A DNA stretch of 51,601 nucleotides from Thiotrichaceae bacterium (GTDB lineage: Bacteria > Pseudomonadota > Gammaproteobacteria > Beggiatoales > Beggiatoaceae). Under the pieces are notes generated by a model. It had not been told where the DNA came from and made no database searches. It worked only from the letters and a program-made list of their open reading frames with translations. The stretch covers positions 1-51,601 of the forward strand of contig JAOZSV010000004.1 of the NCBI GenBank assembly GCA_029939505.1. Reading direction: 5' to 3'. Made by a program: the position numbers and the translations under genes. Shown piece by piece: positions 17,688-25,971 of this stretch; positions within the stretch are counted from its first letter, which is position 1, and the number at the start of each line of letters is the position of its first letter.

Positions 17688-18237
17688 GGCTATTCACATT
17701 CAACATACTTATGGGTTGATAAAAGTGATTTGGTTAGTTTTCTGGTATGTTAATTTTTTGGAGTTACCTAAACATCTATAGTGTTTGGACGAAAACCATT
17801 TAATACGAAAGGCTGTCATTTCGATCTTCGCTGTCAATCTTTTTATTAGTAATGTGTTAATATTTATCATATTTCCAATACGTCGAAATGAAATGACACT
17901 TAGGCAAAAAGTTTTCGTTCTGGCATTCATTGCCTAATAACCTATTACCTATTAGCACTCAGTTTAGTACAACGAATCCCAGAAATAAACGAATAAAAAT
18001 GAGTGCCTGACTGAAATCAATCGTTTAGGGCAAAACCTTCAAGGTTTCCAAAACCTTGAAGGTTTATAACTCAAAATATTAAATGGGAATACCGCAAAAT
18101 TTGGCAGAAAGGCTGCTTTGCTGAACGACAAATCAATAACTTAGGTTCTTACTTGGCTTGATCTTGCGTTATTGCATTAAATGATTAAATTCGTTGATTT
18201 TTTGGATTCGTTGCACTTATAAAAACGGCTATTATAT
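17688..18237. other. Intergenic stretch, no gene recognised
   Basis: A minus-strand frame at 17709-17930 has no ribosome-binding site or family resemblance and is not called. AAACCTTGAAGGTTT copies (family G) lie at about 18040-18067, and AGTACAACGAATCC at 17967 resembles the arm of the element at 43503. Confidence 0.5.
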
Positions 18238-18519
18238 TAGACATTATATCGATTTAATCTTAAGCTTACCCTAGGTTTCACCTAGGGCTATTCAAATTCA
18301 ACCCCTACGGGGTTGTCCCGGTGTTTCCAGGTTTTATTAAGGGTATTTTTAAAACACCAACCCTGAAGGGGTTTTCAGGCTAAAGTTTTTGCGAGCAAAA
18401 ACTTTAGCCTGAAAATGTGAATAGGCTTTCAGCCAAAAGTTTTTCGGAGAAAAACTTTTGGCTGAAAAGGTGAAACCTAGGGTTTTGATTGAGCTCACAT
18501 TAAATCGGTATAATGTCTA
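18238..18519. mobile_element. 282-bp nested inverted-repeat element
   Basis: The outer 21-bp inverted repeats (TAGACATTATATCGATTTAA / TTAAATCGGTATAATGTCTA) match at 20 of 21 bases. Inside them CCCTAGGTTTCACC (18269-18282) and GGTGAAACCTAGGG (18469-18482) are perfect inverse copies. Inside those lie two long family H hairpins, 18376-18411 and 18430-18464. No coding potential. Confidence 0.8.
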
Positions 18520-18780
18520 TTAGTTTTGCAAATTACGAATGTCAGTAGATATCGGATTGAGAATATCCTGATTCTAACGGATTTTGTTGATAGCTTATCA
18601 ACACACCAACCCTGAAGGGGTTAAATATGAATAGCCCTTTGTTCCACCTGGGGAAAGCCATATCAAAAATGCCTCAACCTCGAAGGGGTTTTCAGGCTAA
18701 AGTACTTTGAGCTAAACTTTAGCCTGAAAATGTGAATGATACCATTTATGCCAATTCAGTAAAATTCATATCGTTATAGT
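18520..18780. repeat. Further family B/H repeats before transglycosylase gene
   Basis: CCAACCCTGAAGGGGTT (about 18605-18621), a second AAGGGGTTTTCAGGC and a family H hairpin CAGGCTAAAG ... CTTTAGCCTG (about 18693-18727). No gene. Confidence 0.6.
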
Positions 18781-18796
18781 TTTCAACAAAAAAAGT

Positions 18797-18802
18797 TATA
18801 AT
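18797..18802 (+). promoter_or_regulatory. Possible -10 element of lytic transglycosylase gene
   Basis: A perfect TATAAT lies 84 bp before the ATG at 18887. I see no good -35 hexamer, so this rests on one box only. Confidence 0.3.
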
Positions 18803-18886
18803 CAGAGAATATTATCTGAAAAACGCCTATCAGAAGATGATTAATTGAGTTGTTTTTTGGTTTAAAACCGTCAAAAGGAAATTCCG

Positions 18887-19636
18887 ATGAAAAAATGCAA
18901 TTTTGTTATTTACCTTTTAGGTGCGATGTTATTAGCCAATGGTTTGCCGCGGTTGGTATCGGGTGGCGAAATTTATAGCTACGTTGATGAGGATGGTGTG
19001 CTAAATTACACGGATCGTCAGCCCATCAATCGCTCTCGCTTCAAGGTTGAACCTGCGACTGAGCAAGACATTGTCAATCAGGCAGTTCGGATTTATCAAT
19101 TTGTGGATTCAAAAGGTGTTATTCACATCACCGATCAACCCAAAGATTCACGCTACCAACTGATTTACCAAGGTAGTGTGAGTATTCCCTTATTTTCAAC
19201 TGAACTTGACATCGCGCCTTCGGCACCCATACATCAAAAATATGATCATTATAACCCCTTGATACAAGATGTTGCAACTCGCACTCAGTTGGAACCGGCA
19301 CTGTTACATGCCGTCATTCAAATCGAATCGGCTTACAATTCTAATGCGATTTCACCAAAAGGCGCAGTGGGTTTGATGCAATTAATGCCTGCTACGGCTA
19401 AACGCTTTGGAGTCACGGATCGTACCGATGCCACTACCAATGTGTACGGGGGCGCACTTTACCTGCGCCATTTGTTGGAATTATTTGATGGTGATATGAA
19501 TTTAGCATTAGCAGGCTACAACGCTGGTGAAAATGCAGTAAAGCGTTACGGCAATGAAATCCCGCCCTATCGGGAAACCAAAAATTATGTCAAAAAAGTG
19601 ATGGCACTTTACGATACTTATCGGGATCATATGTAA
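18887..19636 (+). CDS. Lytic transglycosylase (SLT) with DUF4124-like N-terminus
   Basis: Soluble lytic transglycosylases cleave the glycan strands of peptidoglycan to 1,6-anhydro products in the periplasm. The 249-residue protein has a signal peptide (about 1-26, ending RLVSG). Two DUF4124-like units follow (IYSYVDEDGVLNYTD at 29-43; IYQFVDSKGVIHITD at 69-83), then the SLT domain from about 120. The catalytic Glu is Glu147 in IQIESAYNSNAIS, followed by GAVGLMQLMPAT and LALAGYNAGENAV, the hallmarks of family 1. AAAGGAA precedes the ATG. It is probably a housekeeping wall-remodelling enzyme. A second, smaller SLT gene lies 570 bp downstream. Confidence 0.92.
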   Translation: MKKCNFVIYLLGAMLLANGLPRLVSGGEIYSYVDEDGVLNYTDRQPINRSRFKVEPATEQDIVNQAVRIYQFVDSKGVIHITDQPKDSRYQLIYQGSVSIPLFSTELDIAPSAPIHQKYDHYNPLIQDVATRTQLEPALLHAVIQIESAYNSNAISPKGAVGLMQLMPATAKRFGVTDRTDATTNVYGGALYLRHLLELFDGDMNLALAGYNAGENAVKRYGNEIPPYRETKNYVKKVMALYDTYRDHM

Positions 19637-19689
19637 ACGATAGATTTATGGCAGGCATCAGCCAGATTTATCGCTGCTGACTCCTATTT

Positions 19690-19745
19690 TTTAGAAGCCC
19701 CAACTTTAGTTTCGCCCACCACCCAAACTAAAGTTTGGACTCCGT
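19690..19745. repeat. Family I inverted pair
   Basis: CCCAACTTTAGTTTCG and CCAAACTAAAGTTTGGACTC form an imperfect hairpin 55 bp after the transglycosylase stop, and could act in transcript termination. Confidence 0.6.
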
Positions 19746-19825
19746 CACCCACATTGTACTAAATTTTGTGCCCAAATATTCGCATTTGATGTAGATAATG
19801 CTAATGTAGCTAATGTAGGGGCCGG

Positions 19826-20105
19826 CAAGGTCCTTTTGTTGCCCACCATAACCAAAAATAGTGGGCAACAAAAAGGCGTTGCCCGCTAAAAAAACGTGAC
19901 ATAGGGTGGGCAACAAAAAGGCGTTGCCCGCTAAAAAAACGTGACATAGGGTGGGCAACAAAAAGGCGTTGCCCGCTAAAAAAACGTGACATAGGGTGGG
20001 CAACAAAAAGGCGTTGCCCGCTAAAAAAACGTGACATATGGTGGGCAACAAAAAGACGTTGCCCACCCTACTAAAAAACGTGACATCAAATCGAGGTCAC
20101 ACTCC
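19826..20105. repeat. Family A element expanded to five 45-bp tandem units
   Basis: GTGGGCAACAAAAAGGCGTT starts at 19861, 19906, 19951, 19996 and 20041, exactly 45 bp apart. Units are joined by CGCTAAAAAAACGTGACATA. The right flank AAATCGAGGTCACACTCC matches the outer arm seen at 1908 and 8296. Because 45 is divisible by 3, reverse frames stay open with a 15-residue repeat, but no start signal supports a protein. Confidence 0.9.
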
Positions 20106-20203
20106 TATATTTGTTTTGGAAACGCTTTATGGCTTTACCCTAAATAAATAATTTTTCTGAACGTTTATATTATAACTTTACTTAACGAAAAGGTTTATGT
20201 CTC

Positions 20204-20707
20204 TTGAAACCATTTGCGAAAACTGTTAATGCATTTATGATTGGTATTGCTGTGGGCATGATTCTTGGTGTTTATGTTGGTTTTCATTTTGATATTGTCC
20301 GCAAACCTTATTTTGGCTCTAGTGACTATCGGGGCATCGCATGGGAAATAGCACGTCAGCATCATATTGAGGTATCGCTACTTTTTGCGATTGTGCAGCA
20401 AGAATCGAAGTGGAATCCAAAAGCGATTTCACCCAAAGGCGCTATCGGACTCATGCAAATTATGCCCGCCACCGGAGATGATTTTTGCGGGTTGACTGAA
20501 CAACAATTGCTGAATCCCAGACTCAATTTGGAATGTGGTACCGCTTATTTCGCTAAACAATTTAAGGCGTTTGGTTCAGTACGGCTCGCGCTTTGTGCTT
20601 ATAACGCTGGGCCTGCCAGAGTGCGAAAGTTAGGTAAATGTCCAGATTTTAAAGAAACTACCCGGTATGTGCATAATATTTTAAAAAACTGGAATGGGGG
20701 TAAATGA
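20204..20707 (+). CDS. Small membrane-anchored lytic transglycosylase
   Basis: This is a 167-residue SLT-family protein: a membrane anchor at about 9-27, then a compact lysozyme-like domain with catalytic Glu67 in VQQESKWNPKAIS, GAIGLMQIMPAT (79-90) and ALCAYNAGPARV. It would cut peptidoglycan close to the inner membrane. Small SLTs of this type often accompany secretion or phage/plasmid systems. The start is TTG 20204 (no in-frame ATG before residue 12), with AAAAGG about 11 bases upstream. Its stop codon overlaps an ATG (ATGA) at 20704 that once opened the next gene, so the two genes formed a translationally coupled pair before the junction was duplicated. Confidence 0.87.
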   Translation: MKPFAKTVNAFMIGIAVGMILGVYVGFHFDIVRKPYFGSSDYRGIAWEIARQHHIEVSLLFAIVQQESKWNPKAISPKGAIGLMQIMPATGDDFCGLTEQQLLNPRLNLECGTAYFAKQFKAFGSVRLALCAYNAGPARVRKLGKCPDFKETTRYVHNILKNWNGGK

Positions 20708-20931
20708 TGAGCAGAGGATTGCAAATGTCACTCGTTGGTATGGGGTTATTTTTTATCCTGCTGGACATTTTTTCAAATTTCCAAAGTTAGATAGGTGTCC
20801 AGCTTTTGAAGAAACTGCCCGGTATGTGCATAATTTTTTAAAAAACTGGAATGGGGGGTAAATGATGAGCAGAGGATTACGAATTTCACTTATTGGTATG
20901 GGGTTATTTTTTATCCTGCTGGGCATTTTTT
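20636..20931. repeat. 158-bp tandem duplication of a gene junction
   Basis: The 3' end of the SLT gene plus the 5' end of the following membrane-protein gene (20636-20770) recurs at 20794-20931. ATGATGAGCAGAGG is at 20704 and 20862. The first copy of the membrane gene decays after 28 codons (MMSRGLQMSLVGMGLFFILL then a stop at about 20788). The second copy of the SLT tail has no start. Confidence 0.85.
20704..20790 (+). pseudogene. 5' fragment of the downstream membrane-protein gene
   Basis: The frame MMSRGLQMSLVGMGLFFILLDIF is a diverged copy of the start of the gene at 20862 and stops after about 28 codons. It overlaps the SLT stop codon by the ATGA arrangement. It is a by-product of the junction duplication. 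Confidence 0.7.
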
Positions 20932-21881
20932 TGAATTTCCAACTTTACACCAGTTTAGCGGGGGGTTCCTCCCTGCATAAATATAGTTATGGGATTATTG
21001 GTATTGGGTTAGACGTTTCTAAAGTCATCTGCCTGATTCTAGGCGTTTTTTTACTCAGACAAGCGACTAGCGTACTTCTCATCGCGGGTTTCATTTCCAT
21101 CGCATTTTACTTGGTTTTATCTCTCATCAGTTGGGCGGCGAGCTGGGGGTTTACTTTGGTAGTCACTCAACATTATGAAACCCAAACATTTCAAAAGAAT
21201 ACCCAAGTACAAGCCATGCAAGTCAGTGTTGACGAAGCCACTGCTGAAGTTCAACGACTTTCCCAATACGCGGATTCCGCGGCTGCGATTCAAGCGCAAT
21301 CTAAACTGAATGAATTACAAGCACAACTTGATGCGTTATGGACTTCCCCCGCCCGAAACAGCTTAGGGCAACGCACTGGGCAAAATGTTCGCTCGCAGAT
21401 AGGTGGGACATGCCCGGGTACCAGTTGGTATCAAAAAAAATATTGCGTTCAAATACAAGCACTTGAATCACAGGTAACGTCACATCAAACCATTATCGAC
21501 AGTCACGCAACGTACCTTGCGGCAGTCAAACATAAAAATGCGATGATTAAGGAATCGGGACAAATGGACTTAGTCGGTGTCAATCAAAATTCCTATATGC
21601 ACCCACTTTTTGTTGGTATGGGTACTGTGCTTGATACTTCTCCACAGTTGGTAAAATATCGTTTACTATTGCTCACCTCTGCGATGATTGAATTGTTGGG
21701 AAGTTTGTTTTTTGTCATAGGTATTATTATTCAAGGGCAAGCGTATACAGTGGCAGACATTGTGGCGATGGAAAAACAGAAACATAAAATATTGGCAGAC
21801 TTAGGCGCGAATGTTATAGAACTTGGAAAGACTGAGTATGCTAAACTCAACGTCAGTGATCAAGAAACGGATAAGGAGTAA
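20862..21881 (+). CDS. Membrane protein with coiled coil, function unknown
   Basis: I do not recognise the family. The 339 residues predict three membrane segments near the N-terminus (about 8-25, 43-65, 69-101), a soluble loop of some 160 residues with a helical, coiled-coil-like part (about 110-165, VDEATAEVQRLSQYAD) and four Cys or Gly/Cys motifs (GGTCPGTSWYQKKYC), then a fourth membrane segment at about 264-290 and a charged tail. The loop is likely extracytoplasmic and the Cys pair may form a disulfide. The gene was originally coupled to the small SLT gene, which suggests a joint role at the cell wall, perhaps in a trans-envelope apparatus. That is inference only. Confidence 0.75.
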   Translation: MMSRGLRISLIGMGLFFILLGIFLNFQLYTSLAGGSSLHKYSYGIIGIGLDVSKVICLILGVFLLRQATSVLLIAGFISIAFYLVLSLISWAASWGFTLVVTQHYETQTFQKNTQVQAMQVSVDEATAEVQRLSQYADSAAAIQAQSKLNELQAQLDALWTSPARNSLGQRTGQNVRSQIGGTCPGTSWYQKKYCVQIQALESQVTSHQTIIDSHATYLAAVKHKNAMIKESGQMDLVGVNQNSYMHPLFVGMGTVLDTSPQLVKYRLLLLTSAMIELLGSLFFVIGIIIQGQAYTVADIVAMEKQKHKILADLGANVIELGKTEYAKLNVSDQETDKE

Positions 21882-22564
21882 GGAGGTGAACCGTCCAAGG
21901 TGAAAGGAAAAAGGATTATTCATTTATTTGCAATTTTTCATACATTCGCCAATGGCGAATGGTAAATTTTGCCTCGGTGTCATTTTGACTTATCGGTTGA
22001 CGTTTTTGTGCGCAAAAACGTTAACTGAGAAAGGATAAATCTTAACTACTCAGCTCAGCCCTGAAAGGGCGCTTTATTAAAGCCCAGGGCTGCGCCCTGG
22101 GAACCTTTTTAATGCGCCCAGAAAGGGCTTTAAATCATAAACGGTACCTGGGGCGTTGCCCCAGGCTATAATAATAAGCCCCGTTGGGGCTGAGTCGTTA
22201 TGGATAAAAAGCCACCCGGTTAGGTTTTCTGGTCATTTTTTTTGGTTACTATCGTTTTTCAGATAAATCATTTCAGTTATAAACCGTAAAGCGTTTTGGA
22301 AACGCTTTACGGTTTTGCTCTAACAGTGCCTGAACAAAAAAAACTTGTCATAATGAGCATGTAGGGGCAATCCTTTCGAGGCAAAAGTTTTGGCACGCAA
22401 AAACTTTTGCCTCGAATATGGTTGCCCCCGATATTTTTGAAGGCTGCCTTTTTGAATCATAAGATTTTCGTTCAAGCATTGGCTATTCGCTATTCGTAGT
22501 TCGCATTATGCGAACAAAAGTATTGAATTACCAACCAATTAAGGGTACAGGAGATATTTTTGAC
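21882..22564. repeat. Intergenic repeat block (H, B, G families)
   Basis: Family H hairpin near 21995-22035 (GTTGACGTTTTTGTGCGC and inverse), family B pairs at about 22043-22090 (CAGCCCTGAAAGGGCGC, CCCAGGGCTGCGCCCTGGG) and 22143-22192, a family G hairpin at about 22282-22318, and an H hairpin at 22379-22417 (GAGGCAAAAGTTTTGGCACG). No gene is seen. Confidence 0.75.
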
Positions 22565-23686
22565 ATGGCAAAATCTATTGGCATATTAACCGCCGGTGGC
22601 GACAGTCCAGGGCTCAATGCAGCCATTCGAGCAATTGGCAAAACCGCCACTGATTCTTTTGGAATGCAAGTGATTGGTTTTCGCGATGGATTTAGAGGTT
22701 TGGTGGAAAACCGAACCGTGCGTTTGGATGAAACTGCGCTATCGGGCATTTTAACTGTTGGTGGGACACTTTTGGGCACCAGTCGTGATAAGCCCCATCG
22801 AATGCCAATGGGGGATAAGGTGTTGGATATGACGGATGCCATCGTTGACACTTACCAAAAACATCATTTGGACGTGTTGGTTTGTCTCGGCGGGGGCGGC
22901 ACCCATAAAAATGCTTTTCGTTTGCTGCAAAAAGGCTTGAATATCATCACTTTGCCTAAAACTATTGATAATGATCTTGCCATGACGGATAGCACGATTG
23001 GCTTTGACACAGCACTGGGTATCGCAACGGAAGCGATTGATCGTTTGCATAGCACCGCACATAGTCATCATCGCATCGTCGTTGTCGGCGTTATGGGGCA
23101 TAATGCCGGTTGGTTGGCTTTGGGGGCTGGTATTGCAGGCGGTGCCAATGTTATTTTGATTCCTGAAATTCCCTATGATATAAAGAAAGTCGCCGATGCC
23201 ATTCGTCAGCGCCTTCGTAGTGGGAAAAGTTTTAGCATCGTTGCTGTTGCTGAGGGTGCCTTCCCCAAAGAAGAGGCAAGGGCTACGCAAGCTGCTGTTG
23301 AGGCTAAGGAAAAAGCCAAAACCAAAGAGGAGAAAAAAAAGGTTAAGGCTCAGTTAGACAAATTAAAAACGCAGCAGACTGATAATACCCTCAATTTCTC
23401 CAAGCAACTTGAGAATCTAACGGGTTTAGAATCACGAGTCACCATTTTAGGGCACCTACAACGTGGTGGAACGCCTTCCGCGATTGATCGTTTGTTAGCC
23501 ACTCAGTTAGGGACAACTTGTACTGCTTTGATTGACGAAGAAAACTACGGGGTTATGACAGCTCTGCGAGGCAAACACGTTGAACCGGTGCGATTAGAAG
23601 AGGTGGTTGGAAAACGCAAAACGGTGCCACTCGATCATCCTTGGATAGAAACGGCACTGAAAGTCGGTATTAGTTTGGGGAATTAG
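22565..23686 (+). CDS. pfkA: 6-phosphofructokinase, Gly/Lys active-site variant
   Basis: This enzyme phosphorylates fructose 6-phosphate to the 1,6-bisphosphate in glycolysis. The 373 residues include [12 protein letters not shown] (11-22), the catalytic PKTIDND motif with Asp135 as base (131-137), [16 protein letters not shown] (178-193), VAEGAFPKE and [15 protein letters not shown] (295-309). At the phosphoryl-donor site the protein reads GGGGT (109-113), so the residue equivalent to E. coli Gly104 is Gly, as in ATP enzymes. The Gly124 equivalent is Lys132, as in PPi enzymes. Donor use therefore cannot be read off simply. A Lys/Glu-rich insertion of about 40 residues (236-275, [18 protein letters not shown]) is unusual. 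ATG 22565 has AGGAGA at a 9-base spacing; an in-frame start at 22508 is less likely. Confidence 0.92.
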   Translation: MAKSIGILTAGGDSPGLNAAIRAIGKTATDSFGMQVIGFRDGFRGLVENRTVRLDETALSGILTVGGTLLGTSRDKPHRMPMGDKVLDMTDAIVDTYQKHHLDVLVCLGGGGTHKNAFRLLQKGLNIITLPKTIDNDLAMTDSTIGFDTALGIATEAIDRLHSTAHSHHRIVVVGVMGHNAGWLALGAGIAGGANVILIPEIPYDIKKVADAIRQRLRSGKSFSIVAVAEGAFPKEEARATQAAVEAKEKAKTKEEKKKVKAQLDKLKTQQTDNTLNFSKQLENLTGLESRVTILGHLQRGGTPSAIDRLLATQLGTTCTALIDEENYGVMTALRGKHVEPVRLEEVVGKRKTVPLDHPWIETALKVGISLGN

Positions 23687-23814
23687 TTTGAAAAGGAGTG
23701 CAAGGTGCAGATGTGCAAAGGGAGCGAAGCACTCCTTGTTAACCCAATTCACAATCTAGTGCAACGGATTAGCGAAATAAACGGATAAAACCGGCAATAA
23801 CTACAAGGATTGTT

Positions 23815-24137
23815 TATAAGAAAGGATTAAATCAAAACCTTGTCAGTCAAAAATTAATTTGATAGATATTATTCCGAGTTAATTTAAGTGTTTGATTTTA
23901 TTAAATTTATCATAGTAACAATATCAAATAAATCAATGAGTTACGTTAAATCGATATAAACTCTAATAAACATGATTTATAAGAAAGGATTAAATCAAAA
24001 CCTTGTCAGTCAAAAATCAATTTAATAGATATTATTCCGAGTTAATTTAAGTGTTTGATTTTATTAAATTTATCATAATGACAATATCAAATAAATCAAT
24101 GAGTTACGTTAAATCGGTATAAACTCTAATAAACATG
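23815..24137. repeat. 161-bp tandem duplication (x2)
   Basis: TTTATAAGAAAGGATTAAAT starts at 23815 and again at 23976; the copies are almost identical through CTCTAATAAACATG. Each begins with the right part of a family D arm. Each carries CGTTAAATCGATATAA or CGTTAAATCGGTATAA, similar to the terminal repeat at 18499. No coding frame is supported. Confidence 0.85.
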
Positions 24138-24535
24138 AAACGATTTGAAAAGTTTTGGGGCGAAACTTGGCATTGTTTTTATGGTGGTGTTCATTTATCA
24201 CAGATTGTGACAATGTTATCCTTTCATAAGCAAGTAATCCTTGTCGTTATATACGCTTATTTCAAACTTGAACATTGGGTTTAATGAAATTATTTTTCTG
24301 AACATCTATAGTTTGTAAGAATAATAATTTCAGTTAGAAACTTTCAAGGTTTTGTTATAAACCGTAAAGCGTTTTTTCAAGCTTTACGGTTTTGCCCTAA
24401 ATATTTTTCTGAACGTCTATATAGCTGCAAAAAACTCCCAAAACAACGAACTCAACAATAAAACTCCCCCTATGCGTCGCTTAATCATTTTGGGCACATT
24501 GCTTTTGTTAGCCCGAAAAGTTGTTCATTTGTTAG
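24138..24535. other. Intergenic stretch with single repeat copies
   Basis: An inverse family D arm (TAATCCTTGTCGTTATAT, about 24234-24251) and a family G hairpin (AAACCGTAAAGCG ... CTTTACGG, about 24359-24388). An open frame from 24472 (MRRLIILGTLL) may be frameshifted upstream sequence of the CHASE2 fragment that follows. Confidence 0.5.
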
Positions 24536-25024
24536 CCTATCTTATTCTCCCTTTTCACCGTTTCGGGCAATTCTTTCAACGCTATCTTTGCCGCTGGTGT
24601 GTGCATTGTTGTGGGCACTGGCGAAAACTGCCACTTTTTTATCGTGTCGATAGGGTTGACGATTACTTTGTTAATAATGGCAGTGCATGACGTTCGCTTT
24701 TTGCACGAGACGGAAGATTTGGGCATTGATTGGGTGATGAAAATGGATCGCAATACGGCGCCTACTCAAGATAGCCCCCCGTTTGTGTGGCTGGATATTG
24801 ATGAGTACACTTATCAACATTGGCAAGAACCTTTGTTAACGCCCCGCGATAAACTTTTGAAATTGTTACAGTTTGCGGTAGAAGGGCAGCCTAAGGTTAT
24901 TATTGTCGATATTGATCTCAGTTACCCCATCAATCGCGCCAGCGATAAACGCAATCTGGCTGATCAGGCGTTGTATGATTTGATTGTGATTTGCCAAATA
25001 CCGACAGTCCATTTATCTCAATGA
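24536..25024 (+). pseudogene. CHASE2-domain protein fragment
   Basis: The readable part is a membrane segment (about 24620-24690, FIVSIGLTITLLIMAVHDVR) followed by LHETEDLGIDWVMKMDR, PPFVWLDIDEYTYQHWQEP and PKVIIVDIDLS. This is the start of the extracytoplasmic CHASE2 sensor domain found in adenylate cyclases and kinases of this bacterial group. The rest of CHASE2 and any output domain are missing: the frame ends at 25024 exactly where repeat DNA begins. The 5' side also lacks a proper start, with GTG 24599 as the first candidate. It is best read as a remnant. No output-domain sequence is seen on the far side of the repeats. Confidence 0.7.
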
Positions 25025-25031
25025 AATCCAG

Positions 25032-25166
25032 TACCACAAATCCAGTTTTATTGTAGGGTGGGCAACGGTTTTTTGGTTGCCCACCAAAACTTACCACAAA
25101 TCCAGTTTTATGATTTTATCAAAATACCTTAAAATTCTTAGCGAAGGTACTTACCACAAATCCAGT
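25032..25166. repeat. Family A hairpin between direct repeats
   Basis: TACCACAAATCCAGTTTTA occurs at 25032-25050 and 25092-25110, with a partial third copy at about 25151. Between the first two lies a family A hairpin (25053-25086). The arrangement resembles an insertion with duplicated flanks, although the third copy suggests a pre-existing tandem repeat. Confidence 0.7.
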
Positions 25167-25274
25167 ACAGCGAATCGAGTACAGCGAATCGACGAAATAA
25201 ACGAATAAAACCTAAAAACAAACAAAAAAAGCCGAGTTGTTTTTAATCCGTTTAATCCGGAAAGAAGTTGTACT

Positions 25275-25391
25275 AGGAGTCTGTCGGATTTAACGGCTAA
25301 CCTATTGTTTATATTGAAATTTTAATTTTTGGCTCAATTGGTAAATCACTTGTATATCAATCACTTAACACAACAAGTCCGACAGACTCCT
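25275..25391. mobile_element. 117-bp MITE-like element, AGGAGTCTGTCGGA ends
   Basis: AGGAGTCTGTCGGATTT (25275) and AAGTCCGACAGACTCCT (to 25391) are inverted termini around AT-rich non-coding DNA. It abuts, and shares two bases with, the family F element that follows. Confidence 0.75.
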
Positions 25392-25645
25392 AGTGCAGGA
25401 GAGCGAAAATCCCCATACCCCCCCCGCCAACTAAAGCAGTTGTCTAAAAGCTCAAGTGCCCTAAAGGGCACTAATCAAGTCAAACTAATTATTGGGTGGA
25501 CGGATTTTTAGCGGTTTTAATACATTATCAATAAAATCAGTGTGTTAAAAAAATAGCAGAAAAACAGAAATGCGCCCTTATTGGGTAGTGCCCTTTAGGG
25601 TACTTTGGCTGAGGTCGTCTGGATCCTTCCGCGATCGTGCACTAG
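25390..25645. mobile_element. Family F MITE-like element (256 bp)
   Basis: It starts CTAGTGCAGGAGAGCGAAAA and ends GGATCCTTCCGCGATCG then TGCACTAG, the same arms as at 17504-17687 in opposite orientation. The interior is longer than in the other copies and carries inverse GCCCTAAAGGGCAC and TGCCCTTTAGGGTAC. Confidence 0.75.
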
Positions 25646-25971
25646 ATATTTAATCCGTTTAATCCGGAAAGAAGTTGTACTCGATATATGTTGTACTAGA
25701 TATATCGCCAAATACCGACACTCCATTTCTATGTACAGGATAAAAAAGTGTTCAAGCCGTGATGCTATCGCTTTTGGTTTTGAGTCTCACTCAAACCCTC
25801 GTGAAAAAGCCGTGATGCTATCTCGCAAAAGTGATACTATCGCCAAAAAAGCGATAGCATCACGAAATACATTTTAAAATCAATATGTTATAATTTAAAA
25901 CTGATACTATCCCGGTAAGGGATAGCATCCGTCAAAGACTATAACTAATAACTAATAACTGATAACTGAAA
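25646..25971. repeat. Degenerate and intact family C hairpins, heptamer repeats
   Basis: GTGATGCTATCGC-type arms at about 25755-25870 form imperfect hairpins. An intact family C hairpin spans 25901-25933. The 30 bp before hisF are heptamer-like: TAACTAA, TAACTAA, TAACTGA, TAACTGA (about 25941-25967). No gene is called here. Confidence 0.7.

Noticed and set aside
17709-17930. 73-codon minus-strand frame in the nhaA upstream region
   Set aside because: No ribosome-binding site, no recognisable motif, AT-rich composition unlike neighbouring genes.
19728-20066. Two overlapping minus-strand frames with a 15-residue repeat
   Set aside because: They are translations of the 45-bp non-coding tandem repeat. 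No ribosome-binding site; openness follows from the period being a multiple of 3.
25605-25877. 90-codon plus-strand frame
   Set aside because: Runs across the end of a family F element and degenerate family C hairpins; no protein-like conservation.
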